A stretch of 64,000 bases of DNA from an uncultured Gammaproteobacteria bacterium (GTDB taxonomy: Bacteria > Pseudomonadota > Gammaproteobacteria > Arenicellales > Poriferihabitantaceae): positions 124,001 through 188,000 of the forward strand of contig CAMYNW010000007.1 in NCBI GenBank assembly GCA_947259885.1, given 5' to 3'. The position numbers were made by a program, and so were the translations under genes. Positions 8,262 to 16,098 of the stretch are shown here, piece after piece (the stretch's first letter is position 1; each line of letters begins with the position of its first letter). The notes beneath the pieces were generated by a model, which was not told where the DNA came from, ran no database searches, and saw nothing but the letters and a program-made list of their open reading frames with translations.

Positions 8262-9887
8262 ATGAAAAAGATTGAAATCGCCGATTGGCGCCAGCTGAAA
8301 GACAAACAACCCTTTGCAGCCAGAGTTTCTAACGTAGACCTGGTAGTTGTGCGCTATCACGACAATGTCTCAGTGCTCTATGGTCGCTGCGCTCACCGTG
8401 GTGCGCTGATGGCGGACGGTCATATTAGTGGTGACAATATAATTTGTGGTGTGCATGGCTGGGATTACAGGTTTGATACCGGTGTCAGTGAATACAACAA
8501 TAGCGAAACTCTAGACAAATTTTCAAGCTGGATAGAGCAAGATAAGGTTTGGGTAGATCAGGATGAAATACTCGCCTGGGAGCGTGAACATCCGCAGCCC
8601 TATGCACGTAACTCATATCAGGGATCTTTCCAGGACCCTGTTGGAACCCGCGACGAACCTCACGTCAAATTTATCCGCAAACTAGCCGGCGAGGGATTAT
8701 CGAAAACTGGTCATCATGGTCCTGTTTCAGCGATGGGAGTACCCACAGGTGACCTGCCTGGGTGGGACCAAATTCAATTTGTTGTCGCACAGCTTTCGAC
8801 CCTGCCTTTGCTTGACGATGTTGAGGTAAAAAGCGAGCTGCTGATTGGACCTGGCGCCAAAAAACCATTGAAGCTCAAGATTCCGTTGTTCGTATCCGAT
8901 ATGAGCTACGGCGCACTTTCCGAAGAAGCGAAGATTGCGTTGTCAATGGGGGCGGAAAGAGCTGGTACCGGAATTTGTTCAGGAGAAGGCGGCATGTTGC
9001 CGGAAGAGCAACAAGCTAATAGTCGCTATTTTTATGAATTGGCTTCGGCTCGATTTGGTTTTAGCTGGGACAAGGTGGAGAAATGCCAGGCATTTCATTT
9101 TAAGGGCGGTCAGGGCGCTAAAACTGGCACAGGTGGCCACCTGCCCGGTCACAAGGTCCAGGGGAAAATTGCCAAGGTACGCGAACTGAATCCAGGTGAA
9201 GATGCCATATCACCTGCACGTTTCCCTGATTGGGACTCCCTCGACCAGATTAAGGATTTTGCCGCACAAGTGCGTGAGCACACCGGCGGCATTCCCATTG
9301 GCTACAAACTCTCTGCGCAACACGTTGAGCATGATATCGACGCCGCACTGGAGGTAGGTGTCGACTACATCATCCTCGATGGTCGAGGCGGTGGTACCGG
9401 CGCGGCACCATTAATCTTTCGCGACAATATTTCCGTACCAACCATTCCCGCCCTTGCAAGGGCAAGACGACATCTGGACCGCTCCGGTTGTGAACATGTG
9501 ACCCTGATCGCGACTGGTGGATTGCGCACACCAGCAGATTTCGCCAAAGCAATGGCATTAGGCGCAGATGGTATTGCGCTATCCAATTCCGCTCTTCAAG
9601 CCATAGGGTGTCTAGGAATGCGCGCATGCCATACCAACAACTGCCCAGTCGGGATTGCAACCCAGCGTAAAGATTTACGTGCAAGATTAATTGTCGAACA
9701 GGCAGCGGAACGGCTACAGCGGTTCCTAGATGCCTCGGTGGAACTCATGTCTATCCTGGCACGAGCCTGTGGCCATAATAATCTGCAGGGATTTAACATC
9801 AATGACCTGACCAGCTTTGATCGTGATATGGCGTATCTCACTGGGATTCGTTATGGCGGTGTGGGTGAATTTAATATTGGGGATTAA
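8262..9887 (+). CDS. Rieske domain fused to FMN-binding glutamate-synthase-like domain
   Basis: 541 residues. The N-terminal Rieske [2Fe-2S] domain (about 1-110) has complete ligands C43/H45 (CAHRGA) and C62/H65 (CGVHGWDY). From about 150 it matches the FMN/Fe-S synthase domain of glutamate synthase: DMSYGALSEEAK, CSGEGGMLPEE, KGGQGAKTGTGGHLPG, LDGRGGGTGAAP, and a [3Fe-4S] cysteine set C450, C456, C461 (CLGMRACHTNNCPVGIATQ). The glutamine amidotransferase domain of true GltB is absent, so it cannot release ammonia from glutamine by itself. Related stand-alone domains occur in N-methylglutamate synthase (MgsC). The Rieske domain probably replaces a ferredoxin or GltD as electron donor or acceptor. 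The Rieske-TPP gene follows four bases on. The reaction is unknown. Confidence 0.88.
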   Translation: MKKIEIADWRQLKDKQPFAARVSNVDLVVVRYHDNVSVLYGRCAHRGALMADGHISGDNIICGVHGWDYRFDTGVSEYNNSETLDKFSSWIEQDKVWVDQDEILAWEREHPQPYARNSYQGSFQDPVGTRDEPHVKFIRKLAGEGLSKTGHHGPVSAMGVPTGDLPGWDQIQFVVAQLSTLPLLDDVEVKSELLIGPGAKKPLKLKIPLFVSDMSYGALSEEAKIALSMGAERAGTGICSGEGGMLPEEQQANSRYFYELASARFGFSWDKVEKCQAFHFKGGQGAKTGTGGHLPGHKVQGKIAKVRELNPGEDAISPARFPDWDSLDQIKDFAAQVREHTGGIPIGYKLSAQHVEHDIDAALEVGVDYIILDGRGGGTGAAPLIFRDNISVPTIPALARARRHLDRSGCEHVTLIATGGLRTPADFAKAMALGADGIALSNSALQAIGCLGMRACHTNNCPVGIATQRKDLRARLIVEQAAERLQRFLDASVELMSILARACGHNNLQGFNINDLTSFDRDMAYLTGIRYGGVGEFNIGD

Positions 9888-9891
9888 GGCG

Positions 9892-11880
9892 ATGACAGAA
9901 ATCAAGGAGAAGCTCAGCTGGCACAAAGTTGCTGAAAGTGACGAAGTCCCCGAAGGCCGGGTGAAAACTGTCATTGCGGGTGCGAAGTCGATGGCTTTGA
10001 CCCACGTTAATGGCCAGTATGCTGCCATGGATAACCGCTGCCCGCATCAGGGAGGCCCTCTCGGCGAGGGCTCCATCGAACAGGGTGCCGACGAACAATG
10101 CTGGTTGCGCTGCCCTTGGCACGGTTGGGATTTTGACCCCTTGACCGGTAAACCTCCAGGTGGACATGAAGATTCTGGACAGCAGATGTACCCTGTAGAG
10201 GTCCGCGGTGACGGCGTATATCTTGGCCTAGAAGCCGAAACTCAAGCATCGAAGACCGTATCAGATGTTATGGCTGAAACTATGGTGAACTGGGGTATTC
10301 ACTCAGTGTTTGGCATGGTTGGGCATTCAAATCTAGGTTTGGCCGAAGCACTGCGCCAACAGGAAGTCGAGGGAAACCTAAACTTCTTCGGTATCCGGCA
10401 CGAAGGGGCGGCGGCTTTCGCCTGCTCCGGGTACGCTAAGGCGTCCGGTCTTCCCGCGGCGTGTCTCACTATTGCGGGCCCTGGTGCCACCAACCTGCTC
10501 ACCGGAATGTGGGACTGCAAGGTGGATCGTGCTCCTGCACTGGCTTTGACCGGTCAGGTAGACATCCAGGTGTTAGGACCAGGCGCTTTTCAGGACATAG
10601 ATCTTGCGGCGGCTTTCGATGCAGTGGCTGAGTTTAGTGAGACGGTGCTGCACACCAGTAAACACGCTGAACTGATGAGCCTTGCCTGTAAGAATGCCAT
10701 TGTTAAACGCACCCCTACACACCTGATTTTTCCGGATGACGTGCAGACTTTGCCTGCGACAGAGAAATCAAATGCCGGCCACCCCCAAGGGCGCCTTGGA
10801 AATCCGTCTATCTCACCTGCACAAGAATCGATCGATAAAGCCATGACGTTGATTCATAGTCATAAGCGCCCTATTATCATCGTCGGTTATGGCGCCAGAG
10901 AAAGCATGGCCGATATCCTTCCACTAGCAGAAAAATTGAATGCGCCGGTACTCACGACCTTTAAGGGTAAGGGTCAGATTTCTGACGATCACTCTCTTGC
11001 CGCTGGTGTACTGGGGCGCTCCGGCACGCCGATCGCCAGCTGGTTCATGAATGAGTGCGACCTGATCCTAGTATTTGGCGCCTCCTTTTCCAACCACACC
11101 GGGATTACAGATAAGCGTCCAATTATTCAGGTAGATTTCGAACAGATGGCACTTGGAAAATTCCATCCGGTAACACTGCCAATGTGGGGAGAAATCTCAA
11201 TTACCGCGAAATTACTCTTCGATCTAGTAGAGCAAGATCACCAGTCCATTGATCAGCGACCGGAGTTGGCGGAGCGGTGGGATATTTGGCGACAGGAGAA
11301 ACAAAGCAGGCGAACGGATGACACCGGACACGGCGTCAACTCTGCTTTAATATTTGATTCGCTCAGCAGGCTGATTCCAGATGATGCGATTATCGCAGTC
11401 GACGTCGGCAACAATACCTACTCATTCGGCCGATATTTTGAATGCCGACAACAATCGGTACTCATGTCTGGCTATCTGGGCTCTATCGGATTTTCTTTTC
11501 CCGCCGCAATGGGAGCTTGGGCAGCAACTCAAGACGTTAATAGTCTAAAAGGAAGACAGGTGGTTTCGGTGAGCGGTGATGGCGGGTTTGGCCAGTACCT
11601 GGCTGAATTCACCACTGCAGTGAAGTATGGAATGGATATTACACACATTCTGCTCAACAACAGCCAACTTGGAAAAATATCAAAAGAGCAGCGCGCTGGC
11701 GAATGGCAGGTTTGGCAAACCGCATTGCATAATCCGAGTTTTTCTGAATATGCACGATTGTGCGGAGGATTTGGTCAGCAAGTAGAGCAGCCTGATCAAC
11801 TCGACCAAGCAATTACAAGGGCTCTGAATTATGAAGGACCTTCGCTGGTGGAAGTAATATCCGACCCTGACCTGATCTAG
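9892..11880 (+). CDS. Rieske domain fused to thiamine-diphosphate-dependent enzyme (pyruvate oxidase/acetolactate synthase-like)
   Basis: About 662 residues from ATG 9892 (AAGGCG just upstream); an upstream in-frame start at 9817 would lie inside the previous gene. A Rieske domain (about 1-115) has ligands C50/H52 (CPHQGGPLGEG) and C74/H77 (CPWHGWDF). The rest is a complete three-domain ThDP enzyme: PYR domain with the activating Glu in GIRHEGAAAFACSGYAK and AGPGATNLLTGMWD, a central domain, and a PP domain with GDGGF followed by NN (VSGDGGFGQYLAEF, ILLNNSQLGK) for Mg-ThDP. The closest look is to pyruvate oxidase/quinone-linked pyruvate dehydrogenase types, which decarboxylate 2-oxoacids. A fused Rieske centre could take electrons from the ThDP adduct. 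The substrate is unknown. Confidence 0.88.
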   Translation: MTEIKEKLSWHKVAESDEVPEGRVKTVIAGAKSMALTHVNGQYAAMDNRCPHQGGPLGEGSIEQGADEQCWLRCPWHGWDFDPLTGKPPGGHEDSGQQMYPVEVRGDGVYLGLEAETQASKTVSDVMAETMVNWGIHSVFGMVGHSNLGLAEALRQQEVEGNLNFFGIRHEGAAAFACSGYAKASGLPAACLTIAGPGATNLLTGMWDCKVDRAPALALTGQVDIQVLGPGAFQDIDLAAAFDAVAEFSETVLHTSKHAELMSLACKNAIVKRTPTHLIFPDDVQTLPATEKSNAGHPQGRLGNPSISPAQESIDKAMTLIHSHKRPIIIVGYGARESMADILPLAEKLNAPVLTTFKGKGQISDDHSLAAGVLGRSGTPIASWFMNECDLILVFGASFSNHTGITDKRPIIQVDFEQMALGKFHPVTLPMWGEISITAKLLFDLVEQDHQSIDQRPELAERWDIWRQEKQSRRTDDTGHGVNSALIFDSLSRLIPDDAIIAVDVGNNTYSFGRYFECRQQSVLMSGYLGSIGFSFPAAMGAWAATQDVNSLKGRQVVSVSGDGGFGQYLAEFTTAVKYGMDITHILLNNSQLGKISKEQRAGEWQVWQTALHNPSFSEYARLCGGFGQQVEQPDQLDQAITRALNYEGPSLVEVISDPDLI

Positions 11881-11893
11881 CGCAGGCTAGCGA

Positions 11894-12667
11894 TTAGCCG
11901 CGTAGCCCATCTGGTGAGATTTTGATGTAGATCAGATCCCCTTTCTGCATTAATTCTCCAGTTACTCCAACCTTATCCGCTGCGCGGCCGGAGAGCGCAG
12001 TTGAAGCGCTTGAGCCATCGGGTAAGGTCAGAATATAACCGTACTTGCGACCATCTCCGTCACGAACCACCAGCATTGATGGTATGCCCCCTATCAGACA
12101 AACCTCAGCACAAGCTTTATGTACCGAACCTTCTCCTGGTTTCATTACCCCAAGAAAACATTTCGAATCCGCAATTTCTCCGTTAAGCGTTACGACTCCA
12201 AGGGACTTTGCAGTCACATTTTTTTCAATTTCAACGTCCGCGGCAGATTTTCCCGATTGATCCTCAAAAATGGAGTCTGCCGCCGTGACCTCAAGCATCG
12301 TCCAGCCGCCCCGGGTAATTGGAAATCCAGTCACTGACACCATCCGATTATGATACGGACGAGCATACGCTTCGGCTGAAAACTTGCCCTGATTGACCAG
12401 CAATATCGACTCCACCTGATCAGGATTTGCTGGGTCTAAACGATGCAGCACCGGATACGGGTCAACCATCAGCAGCCCGCTGAGTGTTTCACTAGACTCA
12501 GTCTGCCAGCTAGCGGCGCCAGTACTTGATTGCATGCTGGCGATTCCAAAACCGATTAAACCTGAAACTCCAAACAACAATATGGTCAGTGGCGTATAAA
12601 ATCGTCTAAGCGCCGCTGGCATATCCAGATAACCAACAAAAAAAGTGTCCCTCTCCTGGTCTTTCAT
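11894..12667 (-). CDS. Membrane-anchored protein with C-terminal Cys/His motif, partner of Rieske cytochrome
   Basis: 257 residues. One membrane helix lies at about 25-44 after a soluble start, then a periplasmic-type region. The C-terminal part has a conserved-looking cluster C170 (DSKCFLGVMKPGEG), H183, C186 and C190 (HKACAEVCLIGGIP), which could bind a metal, Fe-S centre or haem. I recognise no named family. It is the last gene of the minus-strand operon and starts nine bases after the Rieske membrane protein. It ends 13 bases from the converging Rieske-TPP gene. Confidence 0.8.
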   Translation of the reverse strand: MKDQERDTFFVGYLDMPAALRRFYTPLTILLFGVSGLIGFGIASMQSSTGAASWQTESSETLSGLLMVDPYPVLHRLDPANPDQVESILLVNQGKFSAEAYARPYHNRMVSVTGFPITRGGWTMLEVTAADSIFEDQSGKSAADVEIEKNVTAKSLGVVTLNGEIADSKCFLGVMKPGEGSVHKACAEVCLIGGIPSMLVVRDGDGRKYGYILTLPDGSSASTALSGRAADKVGVTGELMQKGDLIYIKISPDGLRG

Positions 12668-12676
12668 ATTTATATG

Positions 12677-13717
12677 CTACCTAATTTCAGTAACCGGTCG
12701 CGATGTGCCGGCAGGCAAAGGATCAGGGTTCAAAAAAACAACATTGTCTTCGAGTTTGAGTTGATAAGTTTCAATCTTTTCGGTGAACGGCGGTGGTGAA
12801 CATCCATCTTCCGGACGATACTGATAGCCATGCCACGGACAGGTAATACAGCCGTCGATCACTCGTCCCTCCCCTAACGGCCCGTTCTGATGCTGGCACA
12901 CGTTTGAGACGGCGCAGAGTTTATTGTGATCATAGCGAAAGATCGCTACTCGCTCATCATCTCCTACACTAACTGTGATTGCATGATCGTTTTCAATATC
13001 CTGCCAGTTGCCGACGCGAACCCAATTCTCTAACGTTTCCAGTGTGATTTGAGCCTTTGATGCAAATAGAGCAGAGTAAAGATGCAACCCGCCTACCAGG
13101 ATCACACTTGCATACAACATTCCCGGTAGTATGCCCGTGTAGTCTTCCTGCATTGCGCCAAAGCCAACGTGCAGTACTAAAAGCATATAGCCAGGATAGA
13201 CCATGACATGTAAAGATTTCCACGATGAACCAAGCACCGCGTTCCAGTAATCATGACTGGTAGCCGCCATGACAAAAAACACGAGCAATGCGAGTAACCC
13301 GAATAGCTGAAATGGAAAACCCGACAAGCTCTGATAATCCCCCCCCGAGGTCACCACTGAAACGATTGGATTAATCGGACCGAAGCTGTGATACCAAAAT
13401 ATGGCGAGACCGGCATGTATTAGCGCAACCAGAAAAAAAGACACACCAAAATGTCTCCGGTTATAGAGCAGGGGTAGAAATCTTTTATCGATTCGAGCCA
13501 GTGGACCGATGCATAAAATTATCGTCAGCATAAGAAACCCACAGGTTGCGAATGCGCGCATCAAAACGATAACTGGTGTGATGGAAGCTTCGCCTTGGAA
13601 CCGAACATTCGTCACACTCACGAATATCACAATATATGCAACAATTCCCACCCACACACATAAATCGTATATTCGTTTGCGTCTGTTCCAATTGACCGGG
13701 ACGAATTGATGGCTCAT
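12677..13717 (-). CDS. Ferric-reductase-like membrane cytochrome b fused to a Rieske domain
   Basis: 346 residues. About six membrane helices (to about 230) carry histidines H89, H101, H170 and H183 in ferric-reductase-like positions (NRRHFGVSFF...IHAGL; SLHVMVYPGYMLLVLHVG), consistent with two b-haems. The C-terminal Rieske domain (about 235-340) has C274/H276 (CQHQNGPLGEG) and C293/H296 (CPWHGYQY). This would move electrons between the quinone pool or periplasm and the Rieske centre. AAGGATA places a ribosome site before the ATG, six bases after the small upstream gene. The orientation of the Rieske domain is not determined. Confidence 0.88.
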   Translation of the reverse strand: MSHQFVPVNWNRRKRIYDLCVWVGIVAYIVIFVSVTNVRFQGEASITPVIVLMRAFATCGFLMLTIILCIGPLARIDKRFLPLLYNRRHFGVSFFLVALIHAGLAIFWYHSFGPINPIVSVVTSGGDYQSLSGFPFQLFGLLALLVFFVMAATSHDYWNAVLGSSWKSLHVMVYPGYMLLVLHVGFGAMQEDYTGILPGMLYASVILVGGLHLYSALFASKAQITLETLENWVRVGNWQDIENDHAITVSVGDDERVAIFRYDHNKLCAVSNVCQHQNGPLGEGRVIDGCITCPWHGYQYRPEDGCSPPPFTEKIETYQLKLEDNVVFLNPDPLPAGTSRPVTEIR

Positions 13718-13722
13718 TATCC

Positions 13723-13878
13723 TTAGTCCAGAATCGAAACCTGACCCCCTAAAGGGGCAGGAGCAGAATCTTCATCGTTATTTTTATGATCAGAAGAGAC
13801 TGCAATTAAAAAAACCAATACAGCCGGAAGTACAAGAAACCAGAACAGGCGATGAAACAATCTGTGATTTTTTCTCAT
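13723..13878 (-). CDS. Tiny single-pass membrane protein in the Rieske cytochrome operon
   Basis: 51 residues: MRKNHRLFHRLFWF, a hydrophobic helix LVLPAVLVFLIAVSS, then an acidic and proline-rich tail (HKNNDEDSAPAPLGGQVSILD). The ATG overlaps the stop of the upstream 66-residue gene (ATGA) and the stop is followed by the Rieske cytochrome ribosome site, so coupling on both sides argues that it is real. The size is like that of small stabilising subunits of membrane redox complexes; that role is inferred. Confidence 0.75.
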   Translation of the reverse strand: MRKNHRLFHRLFWFLVLPAVLVFLIAVSSDHKNNDEDSAPAPLGGQVSILD

Positions 13879-14075
13879 TTAATTTTTTTCGATTTGGTCC
13901 ACCTCATCAGAAGAAATGGCCACAGTGCAATGGCCCCACAGCCCCAGACCAAGCGCACTAAAATACCAGAACCTTCCGCATCGGGAAGAATCGCGCGATA
14001 ACCCATCAGCACAAAATACGCGGCAAAAATCAGCCCCAGTGCGCAGTAATAACCTAGAATAGATACAAAAAGCAT
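13875..14075 (-). CDS. Small two-helix membrane protein heading the Rieske cytochrome operon
   Basis: 66 residues with two hydrophobic helices (ILGYYCALGLIFAAYFVLM, then VRLVWGCGAIALWPFLLM) and a basic end RWTKSKKIK. It is the first gene of the run 14075 to 11894 and overlaps the next by four bases. No family is recognised. It may be an accessory subunit or assembly factor for the membrane Rieske protein. The gap of 33 bases to fghA leaves open whether transcription continues from there. Confidence 0.72.
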   Translation of the reverse strand: MLFVSILGYYCALGLIFAAYFVLMGYRAILPDAEGSGILVRLVWGCGAIALWPFLLMRWTKSKKIK

Positions 14076-14108
14076 CTGGAGATTTTGCCGTAATGCCTGG
14101 TAATTCCC

Positions 14109-14945
14109 CTAACTCTGAAGACGTTTTGCATGAAATGACAGATGTTCACCAATAAAACTGGAAATAAAATAGTAGCTATGGTCGTAGCCTTCATGCAGTC
14201 TTAGCGTTAGAGGCTGCCCCGCGTCTTCGCAAGCTGTCTGCAATCTTTGCGGCATTAGCTGCTGTTCAAGAAAATCGTCGGCCAGACCTTGGTCGACCAG
14301 GATTTCTCCACTCTTATGGCCGCTTGAAATCAATTCGCAAGCGTCATAATGTTTCCAGATCTCCCGATCTTCGCCGAGATAGCCCATCAGCGCTTTCTGC
14401 CCCCAGGGACACGCCATTGGTGCGCAAATTGGAGAGAAAGCAGATATCGATCTATAGGTATCAGGGTTTTTTAGACCAATGGTTAATGCGCCATGACCTC
14501 CCATGGAGTGGCCGGTGATGCCTTGTCTCGACCGGTCGGCGCCGAAGTGCTCAAACACAATTTCCGGTAGCTCACTGGTGATATAACTGAACATTCGATA
14601 ATGTTTACTCCAGGGTTCGACCAAGGCGTCAACATAGAAACCGGCGCCGCTACCAAAGTCATAGTCATCATCTTCACCCTGAATTTCCGCACTGCGCGGG
14701 CTGGTGTCGGGGGCCACTAAAACGATACCGTGCTCAGCCGCATAACGTTGCGCACCCGCTTTGACTGTAAAGTTTTCTTCTGTACAGGTCAGACCGGACA
14801 AATACCATAGTACTGGCGCTTTTCCTTGCTCGGCTTGAGGCGGCGTATATACCGAGAATTGCATTGGCGTCCCGGTTTCTTGAGACTGATGCCGATATAT
14901 CCCTTGCACACCGCCAAAGCATCGCTGTTCCGACAGCTTTTCCAT
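14109..14945 (-). CDS. fghA: S-formylglutathione hydrolase
   Basis: 278 residues, esterase-D family alpha/beta hydrolase. The nucleophile is S147 in GHSMGGHGA, an oxyanion/TCTEENF block lies at 53-59, and the catalytic His is in EGYDHSYYFI near the C-terminus. It hydrolyses S-formylglutathione to formate and glutathione in the glutathione-dependent formaldehyde pathway. It starts five bases after the class III alcohol dehydrogenase that supplies its substrate, so the two form one operon. Confidence 0.96.
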   Translation of the reverse strand: MEKLSEQRCFGGVQGIYRHQSQETGTPMQFSVYTPPQAEQGKAPVLWYLSGLTCTEENFTVKAGAQRYAAEHGIVLVAPDTSPRSAEIQGEDDDYDFGSGAGFYVDALVEPWSKHYRMFSYITSELPEIVFEHFGADRSRQGITGHSMGGHGALTIGLKNPDTYRSISAFSPICAPMACPWGQKALMGYLGEDREIWKHYDACELISSGHKSGEILVDQGLADDFLEQQLMPQRLQTACEDAGQPLTLRLHEGYDHSYYFISSFIGEHLSFHAKRLQS

Positions 14946-14950
14946 TTACT

Positions 14951-16066
14951 CTAGGAGTCGTATAACACGACACTGCGGATCGATTCACCCGAATGCATGA
15001 GGTCAAATGCGTTATTTATTTCGGAGAGAGGCATGGTATGAGTAATCAGGTCGTCAATATTTATCTTTCCGTCCATGTACCAGTCAACGATCTTAGGTAC
15101 GTCTGTTCGGCCTCTAGCGCCGCCAAACGCGGTGCCACGCCACACCCTTCCTGTCACCAATTGAAATGGACGCGTGCTGATTTCCTGCCCGGCACCCGCG
15201 ACACCGATAATCACGCTTTCACCCCAACCTTTGTGACAACATTCTAAAGCTTGACGCATCAGATCCACGTTACCGACGCATTCAAAACTGTAGTCAGCCC
15301 CCCCTCCAGTCAAATCCACCAGGTAGGGAACCAGGTCGCCCTCGATATCGGTCGGGTTGGCGAAGTGGGTCATGCCGAATTTCTCTCCCAGCGCTTTGCG
15401 CGCAGGATTGATATCCACACCAACAATCATGTCGGCACCTGCCAGTCTTGCACCCTGAATCACGTTGAGACCGATTCCACCGAGTCCGAACACCACAACA
15501 TTATCACCGGGTTTGACCTTGGCGGTATTGATCACAGCACCGATCCCGGTGGTCACTCCACAACCGATGTAGCAAATCTTATCGAAGGGTGCATCTTCAC
15601 GAACCTTTGCCACGGCAATCTCTGGAATCACAGTGTAATTTGCGAAAGTGGATGTGCCCATGTAATGAAAGATGCGATCATTACCGATTGAAAATCGACT
15701 GCTGCCATCTGGCATCACGCCCTGCCCCTGAGTGTTGCGAATCGCCTGGCACAAATTTGTTTTACCGCTGGTGCAGTATTCACACTGACGGCACTCAGGT
15801 GTGTACAAGGGGATTACGTGATCCCCCTTCTTCAAACTGGTAACGCCCCTACCAACGTCCACCACTACGCCTGCACCTTCATGACCCAGTATCGCGGGGA
15901 AAAGGCCCTCAGGGTCTGCACCTGATCGGGTAAATTCATCTGTATGACAGATACCCGTAGCTTTGATTTCTACCAGCACTTCACCTTCTTTCGGACCATC
16001 CAGCTGCACAGTCTCGATCTCTAGAGGTTTACCGGCCTGATAGGCTACTGCTGCAAGTGTTTCCAC
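14951..16066 (-). CDS. frmA: S-(hydroxymethyl)glutathione dehydrogenase / class III alcohol dehydrogenase
   Basis: 371 residues, zinc-dependent MDR family. Catalytic-zinc ligands lie in ICHTDEF and GHEGAG, the structural-zinc cysteines in CRQCEYCTSGKTNLC, and the NAD site in FGLGGIGLNVIQG. The enzyme oxidises the spontaneous formaldehyde-glutathione adduct to S-formylglutathione with NAD+. It heads the frmA-fghA pair. No FrmR repressor gene is seen nearby, so control is unknown. The adjoining redox cluster may be the source of formaldehyde, but this is only inferred from proximity. Confidence 0.96.
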   Translation of the reverse strand: METLAAVAYQAGKPLEIETVQLDGPKEGEVLVEIKATGICHTDEFTRSGADPEGLFPAILGHEGAGVVVDVGRGVTSLKKGDHVIPLYTPECRQCEYCTSGKTNLCQAIRNTQGQGVMPDGSSRFSIGNDRIFHYMGTSTFANYTVIPEIAVAKVREDAPFDKICYIGCGVTTGIGAVINTAKVKPGDNVVVFGLGGIGLNVIQGARLAGADMIVGVDINPARKALGEKFGMTHFANPTDIEGDLVPYLVDLTGGGADYSFECVGNVDLMRQALECCHKGWGESVIIGVAGAGQEISTRPFQLVTGRVWRGTAFGGARGRTDVPKIVDWYMDGKINIDDLITHTMPLSEINNAFDLMHSGESIRSVVLYDS

Positions 16067-16098
16067 AGTATTCTCTCCAACTAGATTTTATGTTTGTT

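Noticed and set aside
15251..15691. 146-codon plus-strand ORF opposite frmA
   Set aside because: His/Thr-rich antisense shadow of the zinc dehydrogenase.
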